From assembly GCA_900100595.1 (NCBI GenBank), contig FMUA01000005.1, positions 78,177 through 142,176 of the forward strand: DNA of 64,000 nt, in the 5' to 3' direction. The notes under the pieces are model-generated. The model searched no databases, was not told the origin of the DNA, and saw only the letters and a program-made list of their open reading frames with translations. Below are positions 1-10,031 of the stretch, one piece after another. The stretch comes from Ruminococcaceae bacterium P7. GTDB taxonomy: Bacteria; Bacillota; Clostridia; Oscillospirales; Acutalibacteraceae. Within the stretch, counting starts at the first letter, position 1. Every line of letters begins with the position of its first letter. The translations under genes and the position numbers were made by a program.

Positions 1-2
1 CC

Positions 3-1346
<1,344 letters not shown>

Positions 1347-1367
1347 CAGCAATCAAAGTGATGATAC

Positions 1368-1403
1368 GGAAAGGTCGGCTTTAGGCTGACCTTTCCGTTT
1401 TTT
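1368..1403 (+). terminator. Rho-independent terminator of secA
   Basis: A GGAAAGGTC...GACCTTTCC stem with a short TTTA-containing loop is followed by a run of T. Confidence 0.85.
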
Positions 1404-1551
1404 GGTTTTTGTAAAATAACCCAAACAGATTATTTGTGCTTATTAGACGAATCGTATACAAGCCGATTTTACAACATGCACAATAGAAAAGCGCAAATGC
1501 AAAAAATCCTGCGGGTTTTGGAGAAAAAATAGAAGCAATATCACTAAAATA

Positions 1552-1580
1552 TTGACTTTTTGGAAAATTGATGCTATATT
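1552..1580 (+). promoter_or_regulatory. Promoter of the wall-anchored protein gene
   Basis: TTGACT (1552-1557), a 17-base spacer and TATATT (1575-1580) preceded by TGC (extended -10) form a good sigma-A-type promoter about 57 bases before the start codon. Confidence 0.65.
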
Positions 1581-1637
1581 TCTAATTGGAGCCGTCATGG
1601 TACGGCACAATCTTTGAGAAAAAGAGGGAGAATAATC

Positions 1638-3035
1638 ATGAATAAGCTGTTCAAAAGAATTTCCGCAGTCGGAATTGCGGGCATGCTGGCTGCAAGTGCT
1701 GCCGTAACCGCGTTTGCGACCGATAGACTTTCGTCCGACAAGATCATCTTGGATTATGAAAATACCAATTTCACGCTGTATAATGCGGCAGGTGAGAGGC
1801 TGCTTTTCTGCACCTCCGGTTCATCGGGTACATCCATGTCTGTGTTAGGCGTAGACGGTTCGTCATCCTATGTTTATACAAGCGATTTGGTTGTCAATCA
1901 GGAAAACCTTACCGTTACCGGTCACGGCACATTAAAAGGTATTGATTATGAAAGAGTATACACCCTCAGAGCGAACAGCGTAACGGGTGACAAGGATACC
2001 CTTGAGGTAAAGATTATTGCGACAAATAACACGGAAGAAGCGCATGAGGTCGGTTCCAGAATTTTCTTCGATACCATGGTGGAGGATAATGACAAAGCTC
2101 CGTTCCGTATCGCGGGCGTCGGCGCGGTAACAACAAGAATGCAGTTTGAAGGCGCAAATATCCCCGTTTCCTTCCAGGCGTTTGACAGTCTGGAGAATCC
2201 CAAGCTGGTCGGCACAGGTTCCTTCGCGACCGGCTCCGCTGCTCCCGATATTGTTCAGTTTGACAACTACTGGAACGCTTCCGGCTCCACGCTGATTCCG
2301 AGCGTTTCCGTCGGTGTTGACCTCGGCGACAGCTCCGTCAGCTCCATCTGGCAATACAGCACGCTCAATCCCGGTGAGAGCAGAGTATACCGCGCGTTCT
2401 ATGGTCTCGGCAGCATCGACGTCAGCAAGGACAGCGACCTCGTTCTCGGCGCGACCAAGATCGACGGCAACTTCACTGTCAATGAAGAGGGCACAGGCTA
2501 CAACCCCGTCAGACTGACCTCCTACATCAATAACAGCGGTCTGGTTGACCTGACCAACGCCGAAATGAGCCTGACGCTTCCCGAGGGCGTAACCGTCGAG
2601 GGCGACAGCAAGGTTACTTTTGATAAACTGGCAGTCAGAACCGAGAAGCAGAATACATGGACGCTCAACGCGGCTCCTTCTCCCGTAGAGAGAACCGTTG
2701 AGGTGACCATCAACGCGAAGTCCACCGAGACAGGCGAGGTCACTCCCGTTGTTTACAGCTATGTGATTCCCGCGATTCAGGGCGCAACCGAGCCCACCAC
2801 TGAGGAACCCACTACCGTTGAGCCCACCACCGTTGTTGAAACGACCGTAGCGCAGCCCGATACACAGGCGGCTACCTCCGCGACAAAGGACGAGGCGACA
2901 AAGGATACCGCTACCAAGTCCGAGGCGAGCAACGGCACTGTCAAGACAGGCGAAACAATTCCCGCGTTCGCAATCCTCGCGACCCTGATTGCAGGTATCG
3001 GCGTGGTTTATGTGCTCAGAAGAAGAGCGAAATAA
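1638..3035 (+). CDS. Secreted cell-wall-anchored surface protein, function unknown
   Basis: A 465-residue protein. An in-frame TTG exists 24 bases upstream, but the ATG at 1638 is the better start because AAGAGGGAG lies 8 bases before it and it opens a proper signal peptide (Lys/Arg start, hydrophobic core, cleavage near AFA-TD, residue 28). The mature region is about 350 residues of beta-rich sequence without a motif I recognise; the last part resembles CARDB-like or isopeptide-type beta folds. A Thr/Glu/Pro-rich stalk follows (repeats of TTEEPTT / VEPTT), then a C-terminal sorting signal: VKTGE, a hydrophobic segment and the tail RRRAK. VKTGE departs from LPXTG at the first two positions, so the sortase class is uncertain. 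Single-gene unit between its own promoter and terminator. Possible roles (adhesion, carbohydrate binding) are speculation. Confidence 0.8.
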   Translation: MNKLFKRISAVGIAGMLAASAAVTAFATDRLSSDKIILDYENTNFTLYNAAGERLLFCTSGSSGTSMSVLGVDGSSSYVYTSDLVVNQENLTVTGHGTLKGIDYERVYTLRANSVTGDKDTLEVKIIATNNTEEAHEVGSRIFFDTMVEDNDKAPFRIAGVGAVTTRMQFEGANIPVSFQAFDSLENPKLVGTGSFATGSAAPDIVQFDNYWNASGSTLIPSVSVGVDLGDSSVSSIWQYSTLNPGESRVYRAFYGLGSIDVSKDSDLVLGATKIDGNFTVNEEGTGYNPVRLTSYINNSGLVDLTNAEMSLTLPEGVTVEGDSKVTFDKLAVRTEKQNTWTLNAAPSPVERTVEVTINAKSTETGEVTPVVYSYVIPAIQGATEPTTEEPTTVEPTTVVETTVAQPDTQAATSATKDEATKDTATKSEASNGTVKTGETIPAFAILATLIAGIGVVYVLRRRAK

Positions 3036-3048
3036 TCATAAAATAACG

Positions 3049-3084
3049 AAAGGCTGACTCGAAAAGAGTCAGCCTTTATTTTTT
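3049..3084 (+). terminator. Terminator of the wall-anchored protein gene
   Basis: AAAGGCTGACTC and GAGTCAGCCTTT form a 12-bp perfect stem with a GAAAA loop, followed by a T-rich tail. Confidence 0.9.
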
Positions 3085-3150
3085 CGCGTACTATGGGTTT
3101 TTCGTAGAGGTTGATGCACGTTTTCGCGGGAAGTGTTTCAATACCCGCAA

Positions 3151-3185
3151 CTCCAAACTCCAAACTCCAAACTCCACACTCCAAA
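3151..3185 (+). repeat. Five tandem 7-bp units (CTCCAAA)
   Basis: CTCCAAA is repeated five times head to tail; the fourth unit is CTCCACA. The array abuts the stop codon of birA on the other strand. No function can be assigned; slipped-strand length variation is possible. Confidence 0.8.
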
Positions 3186-3186
3186 C

Positions 3187-4155
3187 TTAATAGATGCCCT
3201 GCACCGTGACCTCACCCGCGTTGACCGTCCGCAGGGAGCCGTCGGACAGCATGACCTTGAGCGCGCCGTCCTCGTCGATGTCGACCGCGACGCCGCTGAT
3301 GCTGCGCGTGCCGCTCTTGAAGGTGACGCTTTTGCCGATGGACGCGCAGAGCTTTTTGTATTCCGAGATCGTCTCCGCGGAAAGCGCGAGATTGCTGCGC
3401 ACGAACGCTTCCTCGATGCGTCCGAGCAAGCCTGCCAGCAGGCGGTTCTTGTCGTAATGCCTGCCCGTCGCGATCAGCAGAGAGGTCGCCTTGTGGGAGA
3501 TCTCATCGGGGAAGGTCGTCTGGTCGACGTTGATGCCGATACCCGTAACGATGTATTCCACCGCGTCAAATTCCGCGCTCATCTCGGTGAGGATGCCGAC
3601 AAGCTTCTTTTTGCCGAGGATGATATCGTTCGGCCACTTGATTTTCAGATCCAGTCCCGTGTAGTCGCGCAGCGCCTGACAGATTGCAAGTCCCGTCAAA
3701 GGCGTGATATCCACCATATCCTTCGGCGCCATGCGCGGACGCAGCAGAATGGAGAAGGTCAGATTGTCGTCGCGCTCGCTTGTCCAGCTTCTGCCGAGCC
3801 TGCCCTTTCCCTTTGTCTGCTCGTGCGTGACGACGACGGTTCCGTTTTCACAGCCCTCGCTGCCGAGATGCTTGAGGTAGTCGTTCGTCGAGCCGACCGA
3901 GTCGAGCACGATCAGGTTTTTGCCGAGCGTTTTGGTTTTCAGATAGTACCGCAGAGAAAGCTCGTTGAGGTCGGTGGGCATGCCGCTGAGCTTGTAGCCC
4001 TTATTGGTGACGGAGTCGATCACAAATCCGTCGTCGCGCAGTGCCTTGATCCCCTTCCATACCGCCTGACGTGATACGCCGAGACGCTGTGCCAGCGCCT
4101 GTCCCGAGATATAGCTTTCTGCGCCTGCGAGAATGTCAAATATGCTTTTTTTCAA
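3187..4155 (-). CDS. birA: Bifunctional biotin ligase / biotin operon repressor BirA
   Basis: 322 residues. The product attaches biotin to biotin-dependent carboxylases via biotinyl-AMP; in family members with a DNA-binding domain the adenylate-bound dimer represses biotin genes. An N-terminal winged helix-turn-helix (residues 1-65, with the recognition region LAQRLGVSRQAVWKGI) is followed by the catalytic domain with THEQTKGKGRLGRSW (biotinyl-AMP loop), KWPNDI, and a C-terminal SH3-like domain (residues about 275-322). I chose the TTG at 4155 because AGAGGTGG sits just before it; a GTG three codons upstream overlaps that ribosome binding site. It is the last gene of a minus-strand unit after coaX and an ECF S component. 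A tandem 7-bp repeat follows the stop codon. Confidence 0.93.
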   Translation of the reverse strand: MKKSIFDILAGAESYISGQALAQRLGVSRQAVWKGIKALRDDGFVIDSVTNKGYKLSGMPTDLNELSLRYYLKTKTLGKNLIVLDSVGSTNDYLKHLGSEGCENGTVVVTHEQTKGKGRLGRSWTSERDDNLTFSILLRPRMAPKDMVDITPLTGLAICQALRDYTGLDLKIKWPNDIILGKKKLVGILTEMSAEFDAVEYIVTGIGINVDQTTFPDEISHKATSLLIATGRHYDKNRLLAGLLGRIEEAFVRSNLALSAETISEYKKLCASIGKSVTFKSGTRSISGVAVDIDEDGALKVMLSDGSLRTVNAGEVTVQGIY

Positions 4156-4187
4156 ACTGACCACCTCTTTTGATTGAATATAGTAAG

Positions 4188-4209
4188 GCAGGGCGGCTGA
4201 CCGCCCTGC
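4188..4209 (-). promoter_or_regulatory. Intergenic hairpin between the ECF S component and birA
   Basis: GCAGGGCGG and CCGCCCTGC form a perfect 9-bp stem with a 4-base loop. On the minus strand it is followed by only a weak T-rich tract. It may be a partial terminator or an mRNA stabiliser that sets birA below the upstream genes. Confidence 0.5.
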
Positions 4210-4212
4210 GCG

Positions 4213-4848
4213 TCAAATCTTATTTTTGGTTACGGCGAACAGCGCTCTGCAGATTGCGGTGCCGAGCACGAGGTTGAGAATGATCTCAATGACCGCGTTG
4301 ATGCCCGCGAGTGCGAAGATGAACAGAAAGACATTGCCGGCAGGCTTGTTGCCGACCTTGCCGATGACGTCGCCGTTATTGAGGAACGCGTCCGCGAAGA
4401 ACACCCACATCAGACCGAGAAAGCCGATGGTGTTGAGTATCGTGACGAGCGCGCAGCTAAGCGCGGAGCTGCCGAGACGCTTCGGCTCGCTGTTCTTGGG
4501 GAGACGCTGAAAGAGCAGTCCCGGGAGCCAGCCGCAGATCACTCTGGGAACCACGCACATCAAAAACGTGAAAAACGGATTGATGCTCAGAAGAATCGTG
4601 GTGAGAGAGGCGGATGTGAAGCTCGCGAAAAAGCTCGAGAGTCCGAACACCAGACCCAGTATCGCGCCGTAGACGGGGCCGAGGAATACCGTGCCGACTG
4701 CCAGAGGCAGACAGTTGAAGGTGATCGTGATCGGACCGATGCGCAGGCTGCCGACGGTAAAGGTGAGCAGTACGATCAGCGCCGCAAGCAGCGCCGTGAA
4801 TACGGGCTTGAAGAATTTCGGCGCCGCGTTCTTTTTTGTTTTTGTCAT
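4213..4848 (-). CDS. ECF transporter substrate-binding (S) component, probably for pantothenate
   Basis: A 211-residue integral membrane protein with about six hydrophobic segments (near residues 15-33, 45-60, 65-85, 88-112, 140-160 and 175-200). The N-terminal pattern of basic residues, a first helix and then RIGPITITFNCLPLAVG is typical of energy-coupling-factor S components, which bind a vitamin and dock on a shared EcfAAT module encoded elsewhere. The gene lies between coaX (pantothenate kinase) and birA, so pantothenate is the likeliest substrate and biotin second. BioY proteins look different in their loops, which disfavours biotin. A GCAGGAGG ribosome binding site precedes the ATG. Substrate is inference from context; membership of the S-component fold is well supported. 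Confidence 0.75.
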   Translation of the reverse strand: MTKTKKNAAPKFFKPVFTALLAALIVLLTFTVGSLRIGPITITFNCLPLAVGTVFLGPVYGAILGLVFGLSSFFASFTSASLTTILLSINPFFTFLMCVVPRVICGWLPGLLFQRLPKNSEPKRLGSSALSCALVTILNTIGFLGLMWVFFADAFLNNGDVIGKVGNKPAGNVFLFIFALAGINAVIEIILNLVLGTAICRALFAVTKNKI

Positions 4849-4931
4849 GTTTCTAACCTCCTGCTGTTTCCCTGTCCTTACAGGTGAAACGCAACGTATA
4901 TTTCCGCAGACTGACGTCTGTTCCGGACAAC

Positions 4932-5702
4932 TTAAAACTTTTTATTCCTTTTGTATATCGCGTTCAGACCGTCGAGAATGATGTTCTCGTCAAATCGGAT
5001 CTCATGCGTGCAGTTTGCGATCATCTGGGGCGCCAGACCGCCCGTCGCGATGATTTTCGCGTCGGCTCCGGCTTCCTCCGTGAAGCGGTCGATCATGCCG
5101 TCGAGCATACAGGCGGTGCCGAACATCACGCCTGACCGCATACAGTCGACGGTGTTGGTGCGGATAACGCTTTTGGGAGCTTTCAGATCCACCGCCGGCA
5201 GCAAAGCGCCGCGGTTGGTGAGCGCGTCGAGCGAAATGCCCACTCCCGGCGCGATCGCGCCGCCGCGGTAGACGCGGTTTTCGTCCGCGTAGGCGATGAC
5301 CGTCGCGGTGCCCATGAAAATCATGATCACGGGGCCGCCGTATTTTTCAAGCGCGCCGACGCAGCCGCATACGATATCGCCGCCGAGCGTCTCGGGGCGG
5401 TCGATACGCAGCTCCATGCCGATTTTCAGCCCGGGCCCGATCACAAGGCTCTTCGCACCCGTCACAACGCGGATCGCGTCCATGAGCGGCTGCGTGACCT
5501 TCGGCACGACGGAGCTGATGATCGAAGCGTTGATTTTCGACATGTCAATATGGTATATCTGGAAAAAGGTGAACAGCTCCACCGCCATCTCGTCGCTGGT
5601 TTTGCCCGCGTCCGTCGAAAAACGCAGCTTGAAACGCAGTCTGTCATTGTCATAAATTCCCAGTTTGATGTTGGTATTTCCCACGTCGGCTGTCAAAAGC
5701 AT
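4932..5702 (-). CDS. coaX: Type III pantothenate kinase
   Basis: 256 residues. It phosphorylates pantothenate in the first committed step of coenzyme A synthesis. The ATG at 5702 gives the family-typical start MLLTADVGNTNIKLG with GGAG 8 bases upstream; a TTG seven codons earlier is less likely. Visible motifs are the phosphate-1 loop DVGNTN, the mid-protein segment IDRPETLGGDIV, IMFMGTATVIAY, and GGAIAPGVGISLDAL, all typical of the ASKHA-fold type III enzymes, which are insensitive to CoA feedback and need a monovalent cation. It is the first gene of the minus-strand operon with an ECF S component and birA, and has its own promoter divergent from transketolase. Confidence 0.94.
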   Translation of the reverse strand: MLLTADVGNTNIKLGIYDNDRLRFKLRFSTDAGKTSDEMAVELFTFFQIYHIDMSKINASIISSVVPKVTQPLMDAIRVVTGAKSLVIGPGLKIGMELRIDRPETLGGDIVCGCVGALEKYGGPVIMIFMGTATVIAYADENRVYRGGAIAPGVGISLDALTNRGALLPAVDLKAPKSVIRTNTVDCMRSGVMFGTACMLDGMIDRFTEEAGADAKIIATGGLAPQMIANCTHEIRFDENIILDGLNAIYKRNKKF

Positions 5703-5756
5703 AATAAACGCTCCGTTCCGCAATATATCGCGAAAGCCGCAGCTCCCGCCACATTA

Positions 5757-5784
5757 ATTATACCACATTTTCCCGTTAACGCAA
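5757..5784 (-). promoter_or_regulatory. Promoter of the coaX operon
   Basis: Minus strand: TTGCGT (5784-5779), a 16-base spacer and TATAAT (5762-5757) preceded by TGG. It lies about 55 bases upstream of the coaX start and diverges from the transketolase promoter. Confidence 0.7.
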
Positions 5785-5833
5785 GGTTCTTATTAGGTAT
5801 TTTATTATAAATTGAAAAAACGGACTTTTTCGG

Positions 5834-5861
5834 TTGAATTTTTAACAGGATGGTGTATAAT
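5834..5861 (+). promoter_or_regulatory. Promoter of the transketolase genes
   Basis: TTGAAT (5834-5839), a 16-base spacer and TATAAT (5856-5861), about 100 bases before the first start codon. Confidence 0.65.
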
Positions 5862-5963
5862 AAAGATGGTTACAATTGGCGCTTTGCGGCGAAAAATGTC
5901 GCCGTCCGCGCCGATACTTGCTTTGAGAAACCGAGAGGTTTTCTTGAGAAAGGATGATAAATC

Positions 5964-6812
5964 ATGGATAGTTCAGAAATCAGGCAGCTTCAGATTCTTG
6001 CCGCCAAGGCAAGACAGGGCGCCGTCCTCGGCACCTATCACGCAAAATCGGGTCATCCCGGCGGATCGCTTTCCGCGGCGGATATCTTCACCTATCTCTA
6101 TTATAAAGAGATGAATGTCGATCCCGCGAATCCCGATTGGGAGGACAGAGACCGCTTTGTGCTGTCAAAGGGTCACTGCTGCCCCAGCCTTTACGCGGTT
6201 CTCGCGCTCAAGGGCTACTTCGCGTGGGAGGAGCTGACCGTGCTGCGTCACATCGGCGCAATGCTGCAGGGTCACCCCGATATGAAAAAAACCCCCGGTA
6301 TCGACATGAGCACAGGTTCTCTCGGACAGGGTGTTTCCGCAGCGTGCGGTATGGCGCTTGCGGCGAAGCTTGACAACAAAGACTATCGTACCTATACAGT
6401 CCTCGGCGACGGAGAGGTGGAGGAAGGTCAGGTTTGGGAGGCGGCGATGTTCGCTTCTCACAACAAGCTTGACAACCTCGTTGTCATCGTAGACCAGAAC
6501 GGTCTGCAGATCGACGGCGCCGTTTCGGACGTCGCGGGCATCGAGCCCCTCGACAAGAAGTTTGAGGCGTTCGGCTTCGAGGTCATCAAGATCGACGGCC
6601 ACGATTTCGAGCAGATCGCCGCCGCGCTTGACAAGGCAAAGACCGTCAAGGGCAAGCCCACCGCGATTCTCGCCAAGACCGTCAAGGGCAAGGGCGTTTC
6701 GTTCATGGAAGATCAGGTCGGCTGGCACGGCGTCGCTCCCAACAAGGAGCAGTATGAGCAGGCTACCGCCGAGCTTCAGGCTCAGATTGACAGATTGGAG
6801 GGCAAGTGCTGA
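5964..6812 (+). CDS. Transketolase, N-terminal subunit
   Basis: 282 residues, about the first half of a standard transketolase. With the next gene it forms a split enzyme that transfers two-carbon ketol units in the pentose phosphate pathway using thiamine diphosphate. Visible are the N-terminal SGHPGGSLSAADI segment, DRFVLSKGHCCPSLYA, GHPDMKKTPGIDMSTGSLGQG, and the ThDP/Mg-binding motif GDGEVEEGQVWEAAMFASHNKL (split here as GDGEVEEGQ...NKL). AAAGGATG precedes the ATG. Its stop overlaps the start of the C-terminal subunit gene (TGATG), the usual arrangement of split transketolases in anaerobic Firmicutes and implying coupled translation. Confidence 0.93.
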   Translation: MDSSEIRQLQILAAKARQGAVLGTYHAKSGHPGGSLSAADIFTYLYYKEMNVDPANPDWEDRDRFVLSKGHCCPSLYAVLALKGYFAWEELTVLRHIGAMLQGHPDMKKTPGIDMSTGSLGQGVSAACGMALAAKLDNKDYRTYTVLGDGEVEEGQVWEAAMFASHNKLDNLVVIVDQNGLQIDGAVSDVAGIEPLDKKFEAFGFEVIKIDGHDFEQIAAALDKAKTVKGKPTAILAKTVKGKGVSFMEDQVGWHGVAPNKEQYEQATAELQAQIDRLEGKC

Positions 6813-7759
6813 TGGCTGAGACAGTAAAGAAGGCAACCAGAGAGAGCTTCGGTGAAGCGCTCTGCGAGCTTGCCGAACAGAATAAGGATATCGTTGTTTT
6901 TGACGCCGACCTCGCGGCGGCGACCAAGACCAGCATTTTTCAGAAAGCGAACCCCGACCGCTTCTTTGACTGCGGTATTGCAGAGGGCAATATGATGGGC
7001 GTTGCCGCGGGTATGGCTGCTGCGGGCAAGATTCCCGTCGCCGCGTCCTTTGCGATGTTTGCCACAGGCAGAGCGTTTGAGCAGATCCGCAACTCCATCG
7101 CGTACCCCAAGCTCAACGTCAAGATTGCCGGCTCTCACGCGGGTATTTCCACGGGTGAGGACGGCGCGACCCACCAGTGCATCGAGGATATCGCGATCAT
7201 GCGCGCTATCCCCAACATGGTCGTGCTCAATCCTGCCGACCACTGGGAGATGAAGGCGGCGACCAAGGCGGCTATCGAGTACAACGGCCCCGTTTATATC
7301 CGTCTCGGCAGATTGGCGATCGACAGCTTCAACGATCCCGAGACCTACAGCTTTGAGCTGGGCAAGGGCATCACGCTCCACGAGGGCAATGACGTCACCG
7401 TCATCGCCTCCGGTCTTGTCGTCAACGAGGCGCTCAAGGCAGTCAAGGAGCTGGAGGCTGAGGGCATCAGTGCAAGACTCATCAACATCCACACCATCAA
7501 GCCCATCGACCGCGACATCGTCATCAAGGCGGCGCAGGAGACAGGCAGAATCATCACCGTTGAGGAGCACAACGTCGTCGGCGGTCTCGCCGACGCGGTC
7601 TGCGAGGTTGTCACCGCAGAATGTCCCGTCAAGGTGACGAGAATCGGCGTGCAGGACGAGTTCGGCTACAGCGGTCCCGCATGGGAGCTGCTCGACGCGT
7701 TCAAGCTCACACAGCCCCACATCGCACAGGTCATCCGTGACGTCGTCAACGAGAAATAA
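6812..7759 (+). CDS. Transketolase, C-terminal subunit
   Basis: 315 residues carrying the pyrimidine-binding and C-terminal domains of transketolase. I prefer the ATG at 6812, overlapping the previous stop by one base, with GGAGGG 9 bases upstream; a GTG two codons earlier is possible. Motifs are DADLAAATKT near the N-terminus, FDCGIAEGNMMGVAAGMA (contains the catalytic glutamate that activates ThDP), SHAGISTGEDGATHQ, and in the last domain IDRDIVIKAAQETGRIITVEEHN. It works only as a heteromer with the preceding subunit. A strong terminator follows. Confidence 0.93.
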   Translation: MAETVKKATRESFGEALCELAEQNKDIVVFDADLAAATKTSIFQKANPDRFFDCGIAEGNMMGVAAGMAAAGKIPVAASFAMFATGRAFEQIRNSIAYPKLNVKIAGSHAGISTGEDGATHQCIEDIAIMRAIPNMVVLNPADHWEMKAATKAAIEYNGPVYIRLGRLAIDSFNDPETYSFELGKGITLHEGNDVTVIASGLVVNEALKAVKELEAEGISARLINIHTIKPIDRDIVIKAAQETGRIITVEEHNVVGGLADAVCEVVTAECPVKVTRIGVQDEFGYSGPAWELLDAFKLTQPHIAQVIRDVVNEK

Positions 7760-7764
7760 ACTGC

Positions 7765-7791
7765 AGGGCGTGCTTTGGCACGCCCTTTTTT
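7765..7791 (+). terminator. Terminator of the transketolase operon
   Basis: AGGGCGTGC / GCACGCCCT stem with a TTTG loop, followed by TTTTTT. Confidence 0.9.
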
Positions 7792-7819
7792 GCATTTGAA
7801 ACAGGAAAGGAGCATCTGA

Positions 7820-9109
7820 ATGGCAATCTCAACACAAAAGAACCTGCGCAATCAGGTCATGTATCAGGTTTTTGTCCGCAATTTCAGCGAGGAAGGCACC
7901 TTCGCCGCCGTGCAGGGACGTCTTGACGAGATCAAGGCGCTCGGCACCGATATCATCTGGTTCATGCCGATCCATCCCATCGGCAAACAGATGCGCAAGG
8001 GCACGCTCGGCTCTCCCTACGCAATCAGCGACTACCGCGCGGTCAATCCCGAGTTCGGCAGTCTCTCGGATTTCAAGAGCCTCGTCGGGGCGATCCACGG
8101 CAAGGGCATGAAGTGCATCATCGACGTGGTCTATAACCACACTTCGCCGGATTCCGTCCTGAGCGCCGAGCATCCCGAGTGGTTCTACCACCGCCCCGAC
8201 GGCAGCTTCGGCAACCGCGTCGGCGACTGGACGGACATCATCGACCTCGACTACAACAACAAGGACTTGTGGGACTATCAGATCGAAACGCTCAAATACT
8301 GGGCAGGCATCGTCGACGGCTTCCGCTGCGACGTCGCGCCGCTGATTCCGCTCGAATTCTGGCTCAGGGCGCGTCAGGAGGTCGAGGAGGTGCGCGAGGG
8401 CTGCATCTGGCTGAGCGAATCGGTCGAGCCGGATTTCATCACCTATATGCGCTCGCGCGGCATGACGGCGCTCTCGGATTCCGAGATTTTTCAGGCGTTC
8501 GATATGGCGTATGATTATGATACCTACGGCGCGATGAAGGCGTATCTCGACGGCAGCGGCAGTCTGGCGGCATATGCCGAGGCGGTCAACCGTCAGGAGT
8601 ACACCTTTCCCGATAATTATGTCAAGCTGCGCTTCCTTGAGAATCACGACCAGACGCGCGCGCGTTTTCTGATTCCCGACGCGGATCAGCTCAAAAGCTG
8701 GACGGCGTTCCTCTTCTTCCAAAAGGGCATGACGCTGGTTTATAACGGACAGGAGCGCGGCGTCTCGCATCTTCCGTCGCTCTTTGACCGCGACACGGTG
8801 CAGTGGAACGCGGCGGAGAGCATGGATTTGACGCGGTATTTCGCGCGCCTTGCCGCGCTGAAAAAAGACACGATTTTCGCGGACTCAACCTACCGTGTGA
8901 CGGCTCCGACAGAGGATGTTCTCGTCGCGGTGCGTGAGCATGAGGATAAGAAAATGCTCGGCGTGTTCCCGCTGAAAGACAAAAGCGGCTTGGTGCGCGT
9001 GGACTTTTCAGACGGCGTATATGAAAATCTGATCAGCGGCGAAGCGGTCGAGGTGTTCCGCGGAATGCTCAGCTCAAACGGCAAGCCCGTGATTCTGCGG
9101 AACTTCTGA
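7820..9109 (+). CDS. Cytosolic GH13-family glycoside hydrolase (alpha-amylase / maltodextrin-active type)
   Basis: 429 residues with no signal peptide, so probably cytosolic and acting on imported malto-oligosaccharides; exact specificity cannot be read from sequence. GH13 barrel landmarks are in order: QVFVRNFSEEGTF at the N-terminus, IIDVVYNHTS (region I), GFRCDVAP with the nucleophile D171, IWLSESVEP with acid/base E200, and FLENHDQTRARF with D277 as transition-state stabiliser. The region after residue 340 is a short beta C-domain. It is shorter than most secreted amylases and lacks a separate carbohydrate-binding module. AAAGGAG precedes the ATG. A permease and a HAD phosphatase follow with almost no spacing, suggesting co-transcription, although their substrates need not be related. 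Confidence 0.88.
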   Translation: MAISTQKNLRNQVMYQVFVRNFSEEGTFAAVQGRLDEIKALGTDIIWFMPIHPIGKQMRKGTLGSPYAISDYRAVNPEFGSLSDFKSLVGAIHGKGMKCIIDVVYNHTSPDSVLSAEHPEWFYHRPDGSFGNRVGDWTDIIDLDYNNKDLWDYQIETLKYWAGIVDGFRCDVAPLIPLEFWLRARQEVEEVREGCIWLSESVEPDFITYMRSRGMTALSDSEIFQAFDMAYDYDTYGAMKAYLDGSGSLAAYAEAVNRQEYTFPDNYVKLRFLENHDQTRARFLIPDADQLKSWTAFLFFQKGMTLVYNGQERGVSHLPSLFDRDTVQWNAAESMDLTRYFARLAALKKDTIFADSTYRVTAPTEDVLVAVREHEDKKMLGVFPLKDKSGLVRVDFSDGVYENLISGEAVEVFRGMLSSNGKPVILRNF

Positions 9110-9110
9110 T

Positions 9111-10031
9111 ATGCGGCGATTGTTTCAGGCAAAATCCGCGTCCGTGCCTCTCGCAATCTTCTGCACCCTGCTCTGGGGCACGGCGTTCCCGTTTATCAAG
9201 CTCGGGTACGCCGCGTTTGACGTCGCGGAAAACGACGCCGGAGCGATGCTGCTGTTCGCGGGCTGCCGCTTTTTTCTCGCGGGTCTGATGGTGCTGCCCG
9301 TCCTCGCGTTCGGACGAAATCGGCTGCTTCCGAAAAAGGGAGACTTTCTCCCGATCGCGGTGCTCGGACTCGTGATGACGGCGTCGCAGTATTTCTTCAC
9401 CTATATCGGACTCGGTTACACAAGCGGCGCAAATACCTCGATCATCACCGCCTGCGCGTCGTTTTTTACGGTCATCGGAGCGGCGGTTTTTTTCCGCGGC
9501 GACAGGCTGACCGTGCTGAAAATTCTGGGCTGCGCCGTCGGCTTCGGCGGCGTGCTGGTGATGAACCGCGGCGCAGCCGTTACAACGGCGACGCTGCTCG
9601 GCGACGGGCTGATTCTCCTCTCGACCGTCTGCTCCGCGGCAGGCAACCTGCTCTCGAAAAAAATCGCTGCAGGCAGGAATCCGCTTCTCGTCACCGCGTG
9701 GCAGCTGATGCTCGGCGGCGCTCTTTTGATCATTGCGGGCTTATGCTTCGGCGGCAGGCTCGATTTCTCCAAGCTGACGGGCGTGTGGATCCTCATTTGG
9801 CTGGCGTTCGTCTCGGCGGCGGCGTTCAGCATCTGGACGGCGCTTCTCAAATATCACTCCGCGAGCCGTATTTCGGTGTTTACACTGCTGATTCCCGTTT
9901 TCGGCACGGCGCTTTCGGGGCTGCTGCTCGGGGAATCGGTGTTCAGGATAGAAACCCTCCTTGCGCTGCTGCTGATCGCGGCAGGTATCGTGATGGTGAA
10001 CCTTTCGGGAAAAGGGAGGCAGACAACATGA
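9111..10031 (+). CDS. EamA/DMT-superfamily permease
   Basis: A 306-residue membrane protein with about ten hydrophobic helices arranged as two EamA repeats (roughly residues 10-150 and 160-298). The first helix carries FCTLLWGTAFPFIKLG, the usual EamA opening. DMT permeases export or import small metabolites, amino acids or nucleotide sugars; the substrate cannot be told. The ATG starts one base after the GH13 stop, and its stop overlaps the next start (ATGA), so all three genes are probably translated from one message. Low lysine content in loops and high Ala/Leu/Gly content match the family. Confidence 0.85.
   Translation: MRRLFQAKSASVPLAIFCTLLWGTAFPFIKLGYAAFDVAENDAGAMLLFAGCRFFLAGLMVLPVLAFGRNRLLPKKGDFLPIAVLGLVMTASQYFFTYIGLGYTSGANTSIITACASFFTVIGAAVFFRGDRLTVLKILGCAVGFGGVLVMNRGAAVTTATLLGDGLILLSTVCSAAGNLLSKKIAAGRNPLLVTAWQLMLGGALLIIAGLCFGGRLDFSKLTGVWILIWLAFVSAAAFSIWTALLKYHSASRISVFTLLIPVFGTALSGLLLGESVFRIETLLALLLIAAGIVMVNLSGKGRQTT

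Noticed and set aside
3151..3185. CRISPR-like repeats
   Set aside because: Units are only 7 bp, contiguous and without spacers.
3133..4074. 313-codon plus-strand frame across birA
   Set aside because: Antisense to birA, Arg/Asp/Val-rich composition typical of a complementary frame, and it starts in the 7-bp tandem repeat.
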